The notes beneath the pieces are model-generated. The model had not been told where the DNA came from. It ran no database searches and saw nothing but the letters and a program-made list of their open reading frames with translations. From positions 86,888 to 150,887 of the forward strand of contig NZ_FOND01000014.1 in the NCBI RefSeq assembly GCF_900112815.1: DNA of 64,000 nucleotides, in the 5' to 3' direction. Source of the stretch: Blastococcus tunisiensis (lineage in GTDB: Bacteria; Actinomycetota; Actinomycetes; Mycobacteriales; Geodermatophilaceae). Of the stretch, positions 37,273 through 45,414 are shown in pieces. A program made the position numbers and the translations under genes. Position 1 is the first letter of the stretch. The number at the start of each line of letters is the position of its first letter.

Positions 37273-37934
37273 TGCGGACCGCCCTCCTCGCCCTGGCCGC
37301 CGTGCTGCTGGTGGCCGGGTGCGGCATCGACCCGCAGGCCCGGCCCGAGGTGGTCAGCATCGCGCCGCCCTCCACCGGCGAGGCCGGCCGCAGCGGGGAG
37401 CCCGACGATCCGCAGCTGCGCGTCTACCTCGTCCGGGGGGCACGTCTCGAGCCGGTGATCAGGTCCCATCCGCAGCCGGGGATCGACGCGGCTCTCGAGC
37501 TCCTCGCCGCCGGCCCCACGCGCGTCGAGGTCCTGGTCGGCGGGCTGCGGACGGCCCTCCCCCCGCAGAGCCTGTTCCCGGATCCGTCGTCCGGTGACAC
37601 GGCGGTGGTCACCATCGCCGTCACGCGCGACTTCACCGAGATCTCGGGGGTGAGCCAGCTGCTGGCGATGGCGCAGGTGGTGTGGACGGTGACCGAGGAC
37701 CCCCGGGTGGGAGGCGTCCGGATCACCGAAGACGGACGGCCGCTCGAGGTGCCGACCGACAGCGGGCTGACCAGACTGGCCGTCGACCGCGACGACTACT
37801 TGTCGGCCGCCCCGGCCGCGCCGGCGCCCGCACCGTCCGGGGCTCCGCGCAGCGAGGAACCGGGCGGGCCGGCGCCCGGGACCGCTCCCCCGGCCGCGCC
37901 CACGACCGGCCGCCGGCGACCTGTCCCCCGGTGA
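37272..37934 (+). CDS. GerMN-domain lipoprotein of the two-component operon
   Basis: A 220-residue lipoprotein with lipobox VAGC near residue 17. The GerMN domain is QLRVYLVRGARLEPV, AALELLAAGPTRVEV, TVAVTRDFTEISGV-like strands and LLAMAQVVWTVTED, followed by an A/P-rich tail. It is paralogous to the protein at 33244. Lying directly after a regulator and kinase, it copies the gene order of mtrA-mtrB-lpqB, in which LpqB binds the MtrB sensor. Here the lipoprotein lacks the large LpqB propeller. A role as an accessory to the neighbouring kinase is inference. Confidence 0.82.
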   Translation: MRTALLALAAVLLVAGCGIDPQARPEVVSIAPPSTGEAGRSGEPDDPQLRVYLVRGARLEPVIRSHPQPGIDAALELLAAGPTRVEVLVGGLRTALPPQSLFPDPSSGDTAVVTIAVTRDFTEISGVSQLLAMAQVVWTVTEDPRVGGVRITEDGRPLEVPTDSGLTRLAVDRDDYLSAAPAAPAPAPSGAPRSEEPGGPAPGTAPPAAPTTGRRRPVPR

Positions 37935-37944
37935 GCGGCGTACG

Positions 37945-37968
37945 GGGGTCCTGCCGGTGGCGGACCCC
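37945..37968 (+). terminator. Hairpin terminator after the kinase-GerMN operon
   Basis: Seven-bp stem GGGGTCC / GGACCCC with a 10-nt loop, 11 bp past the stop. No T-tract. Confidence 0.55.
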
Positions 37969-38101
37969 ACCGGGCGCGCCGCCATGACAGGTGTGTGACA
38001 GACCGGCGGCCCGCCGCGCGCGGCTCCGTCATCCCCGCCCATGGTGGAGGGGACGGTGCGGCACGACGCCGTCCGCGCCCCCGCGATGAGAGAGGACGGA
38101 C

Positions 38102-38605
38102 ATGGTGGATCGGTTCGGTCGGTCGCCGGTGCTGGCCGCGGTCCTGGTGCTGGCCGGGGTCGGGCTGTCGGCCTGCGGGGAGGAGGACGAGAACGCCCTC
38201 GCTCCCACCCTGGAGACCGAGATCCCCGACATCCGCGGCGCCGACGACCTCGACGACCCCTACGTCGGGATCCTCGACCCCGCGTTCCGGGCAGACCTCG
38301 AGGCCTACAGCGAGCAGGAGGTCACCGTGCTCGCCGACGTGGCCGACGTGATCTCCCCGCGGGCCTTCACCGTCACCTCCCCCAGTGGGGAGGAGGTCGA
38401 TCCGGTGCTCGTCGTCACCACCGCGGACGCCGGTGACGTCGAGCCGGAGAGCGGCGAGGCGCTGGTGATCGCGGCGACCCCGCTGGAGGGCTTCGACGCC
38501 GGGACCGTGACCGAGGAACTCGGCCTGGACATGGACACGGCCGACCTCGACGACTGGGACGGAGACGTGTTCCTCCTCGCCACCATCCTGGAGGCCGCGC
38601 CGTGA
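38102..38605 (+). CDS. Acidic lipoprotein, OB-like domain, unknown function
   Basis: A 167-residue lipoprotein with lipobox LSAC near residue 25. The mature protein is acidic, with a beta-rich middle (EQEVTVLADVADVISPRAFTV, DPVLVVTTADAG) and a helical end (TVTEELGLDMDTADLDDWDGDVFLL). The strand pattern and the ending around the EELGLD segment recall the coiled-coil/OB-like lipoproteins at 32545 and 62843, without their coiled coil. ATG 38102 follows GAGAGAGGACGG. The STAS gene overlaps its stop. Confidence 0.75.
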   Translation: MVDRFGRSPVLAAVLVLAGVGLSACGEEDENALAPTLETEIPDIRGADDLDDPYVGILDPAFRADLEAYSEQEVTVLADVADVISPRAFTVTSPSGEEVDPVLVVTTADAGDVEPESGEALVIAATPLEGFDAGTVTEELGLDMDTADLDDWDGDVFLLATILEAAP

Positions 38606-39018
38606 GCCGACGGCCCGTCCGCCCGCACCGGAGCGTGCCGCGCAGCACGGCGGGCCCGGAGGAGCGCTCGCCCGCGCCACTGCGCGACCGGCTCTGGCAC
38701 GGCGCCGCTCCGAAGCCGGTCCCCCGGTCAGAGGGGCGCTGCCGGCCCGTCCCCCACGCGCCGTTCACCCAGGTCGTCGACGGCCGACTGGGCATCGTGC
38801 GTCCCCACGGCCTCCTCACCGCGGACACCGGCGCCCTCCTGCGGGAGACGGTGCAGGCCCTGCACCGCAGCGGTCACACGCGGGTCTGTCTCGATCTGAC
38901 CGGTCTCCACGACGCCGATGACGCAGGACTGGACATGCTCTGTGCGCTGCGACGGTCGGGAACGGTCCGCGGCCGTTCCCTCGTCCTCCTCGCCCCCGAG
39001 CAGCAGCTGAGCCCGTGA
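38602..39018 (+). CDS. STAS-domain protein (anti-sigma factor antagonist-like)
   Basis: A 138-residue protein: a basic, disordered lead of about 50 residues, then a STAS domain (GRLGIVRPHGLLTADTGALLRETVQAL, TRVCLDLTGLHDADDAGLDMLCAL). In SpoIIAA-type antagonists the phosphorylated serine lies in DSSG; here the site is D106-D107-A108-G109, so neither serine is present and kinase switching should be lost. GTG 38602 overlaps the lipoprotein stop (GTGA). A constitutively active antagonist or a non-signalling STAS protein are both possible. Confidence 0.75.
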   Translation: MSRRPVRPHRSVPRSTAGPEERSPAPLRDRLWHGAAPKPVPRSEGRCRPVPHAPFTQVVDGRLGIVRPHGLLTADTGALLRETVQALHRSGHTRVCLDLTGLHDADDAGLDMLCALRRSGTVRGRSLVLLAPEQQLSP

Positions 39019-39040
39019 TCGTGCGACGCCATGATCACGG
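39013..39040 (+). terminator. Hairpin overlapping the STAS stop codon
   Basis: Perfect 8-bp stem CCGTGATC / GATCACGG with a 12-nt loop. The stop TGA is within the left arm. Likely terminator for the lipoprotein-STAS pair. Confidence 0.55.
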
Positions 39041-39098
39041 AGCGTGTTCATGACATTCTCCTGACAGACTCACCGACCACGCCTCATGAGCGCCCGTC

Positions 39099-41180
39099 GT
39101 GGCAACCCTGTTGATCATGCAGGCTGCCTCGACCGACGACGGATCCCGGACCTCCCCTCCATCCGCCGGACGATCCGTCGTCCCCCTGGACGACGAGACG
39201 GCCGAGCAGCGCGACGTCGCCGGCGCCAAGGCGGCCGCCCTCGCGACAGCGAGCCGGCACGGCCTGCCGATCGTCCCGGGCTTCGTCGTGACCACGGCGG
39301 CGGTCGACCGGATCGCGGCCGGCGAGCCCCTCGACGACGAGATCCTGACCGCCTGGCGGGGCCTCTCCCAGGACGGACGCCACGCCCTCGTCGTTCGCAG
39401 CAGCTCGACGGTGGAGGACCTCGGCGACTCCTCCATGGCCGGGCGGTTCGAGTCCGTCGTGGGGGTGACCGGACCCGACGAGTTCCGCCGGGCGGTGGAC
39501 GTTGTCGTGGCCTCCCGGCAGGAGGCCGCAGCCGGGTCGGACACGCTGACCGGGCGCGAGCCGCTCGCGGTCCTGGTGCAGCCGCTGCTCGACGCCCGCA
39601 GCGGCGGTGTCCTCTTCGGGATCGACCCCGTGTCGGGTCGCGAGGACCGGCTCGTCGTCGCCGCCGTCGACGGTGGCCCGGACCGCCTGGTGAGCGGCGA
39701 GGTGGACGGGGACCGGTACGAACTGGACCGGACCGGCCGGCGCACCGACGTCACGCGCGGCGACGGCGGCGCCCGGTTGCGCCGGTCGCAGCTGCGGGCG
39801 CTGGCCCGGCTCGCGGAGCGGACCGCGGACGTGTTCGGCGGCCCGCAGGACGTGGAGTGGGCGATCGATCGTGCCGGGCGGCTGCGGCTCCTGCAGAGCA
39901 GGCCGGTGACCGCCGAGCCGCGGGGCCGGCCGGTCGGGCCGGTCCTGGGCCCGGGGCCGGTGGCCGAGACGTTCCCCGAGCCGCTCCAGCCGCTGGAGAC
40001 CGACCTGTGGGTGCGGCCGCTCCGCGAGGCGCTCCGGCAGGCCCTGCTCCTCGCCGGCACGGCCGAGGTGTCGGCGGTGGAGGGATCCCCGCTGGTCACC
40101 GTGCTCGGCGGCCGGGTGGCGGTCGACCTCGACCTGCTCGAACCGCGGGAGGAGACCCCGCGGCTGCGCGACCGGCTCGATCCGCGGCCGCGGCTGCGCC
40201 GGCTACGGGCGTCCTGGCGGGTAGGGCGGCTGCGCTCGGCGCTCCCCGCGCTGGCCGAGGACGTGCTCGGCTCCGCCGATCACGTGCTCGGTGGTGTCCC
40301 GGCGCTCCACGAGCTCACCGACCGGCAGCTCGTGGCGGTCCTGCACCGTGCCGGACCGGCCCTGGTCTCGGTGCACGCGCACGAGGTCCTCATGGGCATG
40401 CTCGTGGATCCGGCCGCACCCCGGCTCACCGGCGTGAGCGCGGCGATGCGGGTGCTCGCCCGGTCGCGAGGGGCCGGTCTCACCGACACGGAGATCGTCG
40501 CCGCCAACCCGGTCGTGCTGGCCCTCGCGGCGCCCCGGATCTGCTCCTTCCCGCAGCTGCCGCCCGACGTCACGGCACCGGAGGGCGCTCCGCCGGGTGA
40601 CGGGGGCGATGCCGGACTGCTGCGCGAGGCGCTGCGGCTGCGGGTCCGGTGGATCCAGGAGGTCACCGCCCGCGTCGCCTGGACCCTCGGCGAACGGCTC
40701 GCGGCGACCGGCCGCCTGCCGCGCGCGGAGGACGTCCGCGGGCTCCGGCTGGCCGACCTCACCGCTGCCGTGCAGGACGACACCCTCGAGCTGTCGCCGG
40801 AGGCCGTCGAGCCGGAGGAGCCGCTGCCGGCCCGGTTCCGGCTGGGGAACACCGGTCGCCCCATCCCCGTGAGCGGCACCGCCGGCGGCACCGGGGCCGG
40901 CGGCGGTACCGGCACCGGCCCGGTGCACATCGGGGACGACCCACCGGACGGCGCGGTGCTCGTCGTCCGGAACCTGGACCCGTCCCTGGCGCCGGTGCTG
41001 CCCCGGCTGGCCGGCCTGGTCGCCGAGACCGGCAGCGTCCTCGCCCACCTGGCGATCCTGGCCCGGGAGTCCGGCGTCCCGACCGTCGTCGGCTTCTCCG
41101 GCGCCATGGACGCCTTCGCCGAGGGGACCACCGTCCGGGTCGACGGAGCCACGGGCGCCGTCGAGGAGGAGACGTCGTGA
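39099..41180 (+). CDS. PEP synthase/rifampin phosphotransferase-like enzyme
   Basis: A 693-residue protein. The N-terminal ATP-grasp part shows GAKAAALATASRHGLPIVPGFVV, ALVVRSSSTVEDLGDSSMAGRFE, LVQPLLDARSGGVLFGIDPVSG and QDVEWAIDRAGRLRLLQSRPVT. The C-terminal swivelling domain has its phosphohistidine in GSVLAHLAILARESGVPTVVGF. Between them (about residues 290-590) lies a substrate domain I cannot identify; it is arginine-rich and helical. Enzymes of this layout move a phosphoryl group from ATP through the histidine to pyruvate or, in Rph, to rifampin. The start is uncertain: GTG 39099 used, ATG 39117 possible. The next gene overlaps its stop. Confidence 0.82.
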   Translation: MATLLIMQAASTDDGSRTSPPSAGRSVVPLDDETAEQRDVAGAKAAALATASRHGLPIVPGFVVTTAAVDRIAAGEPLDDEILTAWRGLSQDGRHALVVRSSSTVEDLGDSSMAGRFESVVGVTGPDEFRRAVDVVVASRQEAAAGSDTLTGREPLAVLVQPLLDARSGGVLFGIDPVSGREDRLVVAAVDGGPDRLVSGEVDGDRYELDRTGRRTDVTRGDGGARLRRSQLRALARLAERTADVFGGPQDVEWAIDRAGRLRLLQSRPVTAEPRGRPVGPVLGPGPVAETFPEPLQPLETDLWVRPLREALRQALLLAGTAEVSAVEGSPLVTVLGGRVAVDLDLLEPREETPRLRDRLDPRPRLRRLRASWRVGRLRSALPALAEDVLGSADHVLGGVPALHELTDRQLVAVLHRAGPALVSVHAHEVLMGMLVDPAAPRLTGVSAAMRVLARSRGAGLTDTEIVAANPVVLALAAPRICSFPQLPPDVTAPEGAPPGDGGDAGLLREALRLRVRWIQEVTARVAWTLGERLAATGRLPRAEDVRGLRLADLTAAVQDDTLELSPEAVEPEEPLPARFRLGNTGRPIPVSGTAGGTGAGGGTGTGPVHIGDDPPDGAVLVVRNLDPSLAPVLPRLAGLVAETGSVLAHLAILARESGVPTVVGFSGAMDAFAEGTTVRVDGATGAVEEETS

Positions 41181-41722
41181 AGAAGCTGAGCTGGATCGTC
41201 GCCACCGTCGCGCTGATCGCGTGTGCCGGCTACCTGTTCGTCTACATCTACCGCTGGGAGTGGCACCGGGCCCTGCTGGTCGGGATCCTCTTCCTGGCCA
41301 CCCTGGTGGGGCTGTGCACCGCACTGGTGCTGCGCCGCCTCACGACGGCGGCCGCGCGACCGCCGGCCGCCGGGGACCGCCCACCCGGCGCGCTGGAGCG
41401 GCTGCGGGCGGCACCGGTGGAGAGCAAGCCGTTCCCGTGGCTGCGACCGGAATCGCTCGACCGCACGCACATCTTCATCCCGGTGCTGCTCGGCGGTGGC
41501 TTCGTCGTCTCGGGCATCGCCTGGGCGATCGAGCGGGTGGCCGGCAGCTCCGCCCGCTCCGGCGTCGAGGAGCAGCTCGCGGCCGATCTCGACGGCATCG
41601 CCTTCCCCGTGACCCCGCTGGTGCCGACCGATGCCGAGCTGCTGGCCGGCGGCGACGACTTCGCCGACGACGCCGCCCTGCGCGTGCTGCTCGGCCCGGC
41701 CGCCGCCGGGTCGCACCGGTGA
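41177..41722 (+). CDS. Membrane protein, three hydrophobic segments, unknown function
   Basis: A 181-residue protein with segments at about 5-25, 33-53 and 95-117 (HIFIPVLLGGGFVVSGIAWAIE). The cytoplasmic loop between the second and third is basic and proline-rich (RPPAAGDRPPGALERLR, ESKPFPWLRPESLDR). The C-terminal 60 residues are acidic. GTG 41177 overlaps the stop of the PEP-utilising enzyme gene and its own stop overlaps the next GTG, so it belongs to a three-gene unit. No family is recognised. Confidence 0.75.
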   Translation: MKKLSWIVATVALIACAGYLFVYIYRWEWHRALLVGILFLATLVGLCTALVLRRLTTAAARPPAAGDRPPGALERLRAAPVESKPFPWLRPESLDRTHIFIPVLLGGGFVVSGIAWAIERVAGSSARSGVEEQLAADLDGIAFPVTPLVPTDAELLAGGDDFADDAALRVLLGPAAAGSHR

Positions 41723-42123
41723 AGCGCGCCGTCGTCGGGCTGATCGCCGCGGTCGTCGCCGTCGTCGGGGTGGTGCTGCTGCGGTCGGAGCTGATGACCG
41801 TCGACGTGGCCCAGCCCGAGGGGTCCTACACCGACGTCGTGGTGGCCGCCGCCACGGTGCGGGAGGACCCGTCCGTCCGGGAGGAGATGACCCGGGGCCT
41901 GGTCAGCGCCTGCCGCCTGCTGGTCAACGCCGACGTCGTGGAGGACTCCTTCCTGCAGACCGGCGACGGGGTGTTCGCGTTCCGGCTGCGGCCCGGGCTC
42001 GACGAGTTCGACCGGCGGGAGCTCCGGGGCTGCCTGCGTGACCTGCGCGTCCAGCACCTCCTCCTGGACGTCCGCGAGCTGACCACCGTCGCCCCGGGCG
42101 AGGACGCCGGCGGCCGGCCCTGA
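41719..42123 (+). CDS. Membrane-anchored small protein, unknown function
   Basis: A 134-residue protein with an N-terminal membrane anchor (VGLIAAVVAVVGVVLL) and an exported domain of about 110 residues: YTDVVVAAATVREDPSVREEMTRGLV, ACRLLVNADVVED, VFAFRLRPGLDEFDRRELRGCLRDLRV and HLLLDVREL. Two cysteines (ACRLL and GCLRD) could form a disulfide. GTG 41719 overlaps the previous stop. It completes the unit headed by the PEP-synthase-like enzyme. No family is recognised. Confidence 0.72.
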   Translation: MKRAVVGLIAAVVAVVGVVLLRSELMTVDVAQPEGSYTDVVVAAATVREDPSVREEMTRGLVSACRLLVNADVVEDSFLQTGDGVFAFRLRPGLDEFDRRELRGCLRDLRVQHLLLDVRELTTVAPGEDAGGRP

Positions 42124-42203
42124 CGACCCGGTCGGCGGGCCGGAGTCACCGCACCGTGCCACGCCAACCCGCCGACGAACCCTGCGCCGGAAGAGAGGCA
42201 TGC

Positions 42204-43664
42204 ATGCCCGACACGCACTTCGAGCCCTTCGTCCATCTGGTCGACGTCGCCGCCGACCGGGCCCTGATCGCCTGGGGCGGTTTCTGGTTCCGTCGCGACG
42301 ACCCCGACGGCCGGTGGCGGGTGGTCGGTGACGGCCGGCTCGGCGAGGTGGACCGCGGCCGGACCGCCAGCATGGGCGCGAACTCCGAGCCGTACGGCGA
42401 GGCCCTGGTGGAGGTCCTCGACGGGACGGGCCGGGTGGTCGGCTCGGCCCGGACCGACACCGCCAACCATGTCTGGATCGATGGCCTGTCGCCCGACACC
42501 GGCTACCGCTACCGGATCACGGTCGACGGCCGTGCCTGGGCGGACGGGCCGAGGCTGGACTGGGGGCCGGTCCCGCGCGGCGGGCTCGACCTGCGCGCCG
42601 GGGGACGGTCGTACAGCATGCGCTTCCGCACCCACCCGGCGAGCGACACGCAGGCACCGCTGGACTTCGCCGTGCTCGGCGACTACGGCGTCGGGATCCT
42701 GGCCGACGTCGAGAGCGGCCGCCGGCAGCGACGCGTGGCCGGCGTCCTCGACCGGCTGACCGACGAGCCCGGTGTCCGACTCGTCATCGCGACGGGCGAC
42801 AACGTCTACGCCAGCGCCGGGCGACGTGGATCGGAGGGCAGCGGCGACCAGGACGACGACTGGTACGGCAGCTTCTACCAGCCCTACCGCTACACCCTGG
42901 CGCGGGTGCCGGTGTACCCGACGGTCGGCAACCACGACACCAGCGACGAGGAGTCGAGCGACGACCGGGCCCAGATCCGCGCCAACTTCCACACCGACGC
43001 CCGGTTCACGCCCGAGGTGGCGGGCGCACGGGCCTCGGTGGACCCCGGCATGTTCTACCGGTTCGGCTTCGGCTCCGACGTGGAGTTCGTGTGCATCGAC
43101 ACGTCCCTGGCCGACCCGCTGCCCACGAAGCACTTCTTCGAGCATCCCCGGCACCGCGAGTTCCTCGACGCCGCGTTCCCCGAAGGGACGGGCCCACGGT
43201 GGCGGATCCCCTTCTCCCACCACCCCGCCTACTGCGCCGGACCGCACCACCCCAACACCGACGCGATGATCGAGCACCTGGTGCCGCTCTTCACCCGCGC
43301 CGGGGTGCGCGCGGCCTTCGCCGGGCACGAGCACAACTTCCAGCTCTCCCGGGTCGGGGACATCCAGTACTTCCTGTCCGGCGCGGGTGGGCAGCTTCGC
43401 GAGGAGCCACCGGCCGGTTTCACGGAGGCGTCGACGGTCGCCTGGGCGGCCCAGGCGCACCTGCTGCTGGCACGGATCGACGGCGGGACGATGACCGTCA
43501 CGCCCGTCGCGGCCCTCGGACCCGACGGGCGACCCGAGCCCATGACCCCCCAGGCCCCCGATGGTGCCGTCGTGGAGGTCCCCTTCGCCGTTCCCGCCCC
43601 CGACCGGACGTCCGGTGACGGACCGCCGGGGACACCGGTCAGCGCCCGACCTCTACCTCGATGA
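42204..43664 (+). CDS. Metallophosphoesterase, purple-acid-phosphatase/PhoD-like, with N-terminal beta domain
   Basis: A 486-residue protein. Residues 1-150 form a fibronectin-III-like domain (DTGYRYRITVDGRAWADGP). The phosphoesterase core has FAVLGDYGVG, IATGDNVYA, TVGNHDTSD, FSHHP and AFAGHEHNFQLS, which supply the metal ligands and catalytic residues in the usual order (D, GDN, GNHD, H, GHEH). No signal peptide is visible, odd for a family that is usually exported. The C-terminal 40 residues are disordered. ATG 42204 follows GGAAGAGAGG. The last 26 bp overlap the stop region of the converging sulfite-oxidase-like gene. Confidence 0.85.
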   Translation: MPDTHFEPFVHLVDVAADRALIAWGGFWFRRDDPDGRWRVVGDGRLGEVDRGRTASMGANSEPYGEALVEVLDGTGRVVGSARTDTANHVWIDGLSPDTGYRYRITVDGRAWADGPRLDWGPVPRGGLDLRAGGRSYSMRFRTHPASDTQAPLDFAVLGDYGVGILADVESGRRQRRVAGVLDRLTDEPGVRLVIATGDNVYASAGRRGSEGSGDQDDDWYGSFYQPYRYTLARVPVYPTVGNHDTSDEESSDDRAQIRANFHTDARFTPEVAGARASVDPGMFYRFGFGSDVEFVCIDTSLADPLPTKHFFEHPRHREFLDAAFPEGTGPRWRIPFSHHPAYCAGPHHPNTDAMIEHLVPLFTRAGVRAAFAGHEHNFQLSRVGDIQYFLSGAGGQLREEPPAGFTEASTVAWAAQAHLLLARIDGGTMTVTPVAALGPDGRPEPMTPQAPDGAVVEVPFAVPAPDRTSGDGPPGTPVSARPLPR

Positions 43665-45306
43665 CCGGGTAGCCGGATGCCCCGTCCGGCGCGACGGGGG
43701 TGCGCTCGTCGGTCTGGACCTCGCCGCGTCCGTCGGTCGCCCGGGCGGAGATCACGTGCCTGCCCGGGGCGGCGTCCCAGGGCAGGAACCACTGCCTCCA
43801 GCAGTCGACGTCGAGCGGTTCGGCGAGCTCCGCCGGCTGCCACGGGCCGTCGTCGATGCGTACCTCCACCCCCTCGATGCCGCGCGTCGGCGCCCACGCC
43901 ACTCCGGCGATCGGCTGCCGCCCGGCCGTGACCGTGCTCCCGGGCCGGGGCACGTCGATCCGGGCCTGGGTCTTGATCGGCCCCTCCTTGGCCCAGCCGC
44001 GCGGGATCCAGTAGCCGTCGACGTCCCAGCCGGTGAGCTCGATGGCCGCGAGCCACTTGGTGGCCGACACGTATCCGTACAGCCCCGGGACGACCAGGCG
44101 TGCGGGGAAGCCGTGCTCGGCCGGGAGCGGCTCGCCGTTCATGGCGACGGCGACCATCGCCTCCTCCAGGTCCAGGGCGGTGAGGACCGGGAAACCCGCT
44201 GTGAAGCCGTCGACGGAGCGGCCCACGAGCTGGGTCGCCCCCTCCTGCAGTCCCGCCCGGTCGAGCAGCGTCCGGAGCGGCACGCCCTGCCAGCGGGCGT
44301 TGCCCACCAGGTCACCGCCCACCTCGTTGGAGACGCAGGCGAGGGTGACGTCGGCCTCGATCTGCGGCAGCTCCATCAGTTCGGCGTAGCTGAGGGTGAA
44401 CGGCTCGTCGACCATCCCGCGGACCTCGAGCTGCCACCCATCGGGTTCCACGATGGGGACCCGCAGCGCCGTGTCGATCCGGTAGAACCGCTCGTTCGGT
44501 GTGAAGAGCGGGGTGAGGCCGGGGATCTCCAGGTCGGCTCCCGCGGGTACCGGACCCGCCTGCCGGAACGGGGCCGGGAGCCGGATGGCAGCCCGCAGCT
44601 GCCCCAGTCGCTCGCGGCCGGAGAGCAGGTACCCGCCGACCCCGGCGAGGACGGCGAGGGCGGTCGTGCCGCCGGCCACCACGAGGAAGCGACGGCGGTC
44701 CGACTCCGGCGGCCGACCCGGACCGGCGACGGTCGCGCCCGCCACGCCGGTCGGCCCGGCCGGCGGCGTCGCCGCCGTGCCCGCCGCCCGGTCGGCCCGC
44801 GCAGTGCGGATCAGCGACCACAGCACGCCGACCCCCACCGCCGCGCCGGCCACGGCGACCAGCAGCGCCCCGGGGAGCGTGGCGCGCGGGTCGGTGAGTG
44901 CGGCCGCGACGCCCAGGGCGGCGAAGGCGACGAATCCTCCGGCCGCCGGGAGGAACCTGCGCCGGGCGAGCACCCCGAGGGCGGCGCCGACGAGTACGGA
45001 GATCAGCAGCACCCCGCCGATGAGGACCGGCTTGTCGGCACGGCCGAGGGTCGCGATGGCGGCCCGCTCGAGCCAGCCCGGGACGCTGTCCACGACCACG
45101 TCGCCCACGGCGATCACCAGCGACGGCGCACGCTCGATCACGCCGGCGACGAGCTCCGCCGCTCCCAGCGCCGCCGCCACCGCCGCGATGCCCGCCACCG
45201 CCCCGGTGCTGCGGCGCACCCGGCCGGGAACGGCGTCGTCCTGGCGTTCCTCGTCTGCTCTCTGCGTCACACCGGGCGAGGTGTCCGACGAACCAGGCAG
45301 CGACAC
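43639..45306 (-). CDS. Membrane-anchored sulfite-oxidase-like molybdopterin enzyme
   Basis: A 555-residue protein. The N-terminal 180 residues hold about four or five membrane segments, and RRRFLVVAGG before another segment leads to the exported part. The molybdopterin domain has the Mo-ligand cysteine C324 in TLACVSNEVGG and RWQGVPLRTLLDRAG, GFPARLVVPGLYGYVSATKW and the C-terminal dimer domain (GVEVRIDDGPWQPAEL). The family oxidises sulfite or reduces sulfoxides (YedY-like); the electron partner is not nearby. GTG 45306 is the longest sensible start. Its stop overlaps the converging metallophosphoesterase gene by 26 bp. Confidence 0.88.
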   Translation of the reverse strand: MSLPGSSDTSPGVTQRADEERQDDAVPGRVRRSTGAVAGIAAVAAALGAAELVAGVIERAPSLVIAVGDVVVDSVPGWLERAAIATLGRADKPVLIGGVLLISVLVGAALGVLARRRFLPAAGGFVAFAALGVAAALTDPRATLPGALLVAVAGAAVGVGVLWSLIRTARADRAAGTAATPPAGPTGVAGATVAGPGRPPESDRRRFLVVAGGTTALAVLAGVGGYLLSGRERLGQLRAAIRLPAPFRQAGPVPAGADLEIPGLTPLFTPNERFYRIDTALRVPIVEPDGWQLEVRGMVDEPFTLSYAELMELPQIEADVTLACVSNEVGGDLVGNARWQGVPLRTLLDRAGLQEGATQLVGRSVDGFTAGFPVLTALDLEEAMVAVAMNGEPLPAEHGFPARLVVPGLYGYVSATKWLAAIELTGWDVDGYWIPRGWAKEGPIKTQARIDVPRPGSTVTAGRQPIAGVAWAPTRGIEGVEVRIDDGPWQPAELAEPLDVDCWRQWFLPWDAAPGRHVISARATDGRGEVQTDERTPVAPDGASGYPVIEVEVGR

Positions 45307-45383
45307 GGGACACCCCCGGATGACGCACGATCGTCATCCGGCCGGTGGCGACCGGGTCCGTGTCCGCCGGTCGTCTGCCCGGT

Positions 45384-45412
45384 GCCCCGGCCCGGCCGGG
45401 TAGCGCCGGGGC
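45384..45412 (-). terminator. Hairpin after the CYP152 gene
   Basis: Seven-bp stem GCCCCGG / CCGGGGC with a 15-nt loop that can itself pair. It lies 3 bp beyond the P450 stop on the minus strand. Confidence 0.45.
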
Positions 45413-45414
45413 CG

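Noticed and set aside
39086..40600. 504-residue alternative frame over the PEP-synthase-like gene
   Set aside because: Arginine/proline/glycine-rich translation, whereas the chosen frame has the ATP-grasp and phosphohistidine motifs.
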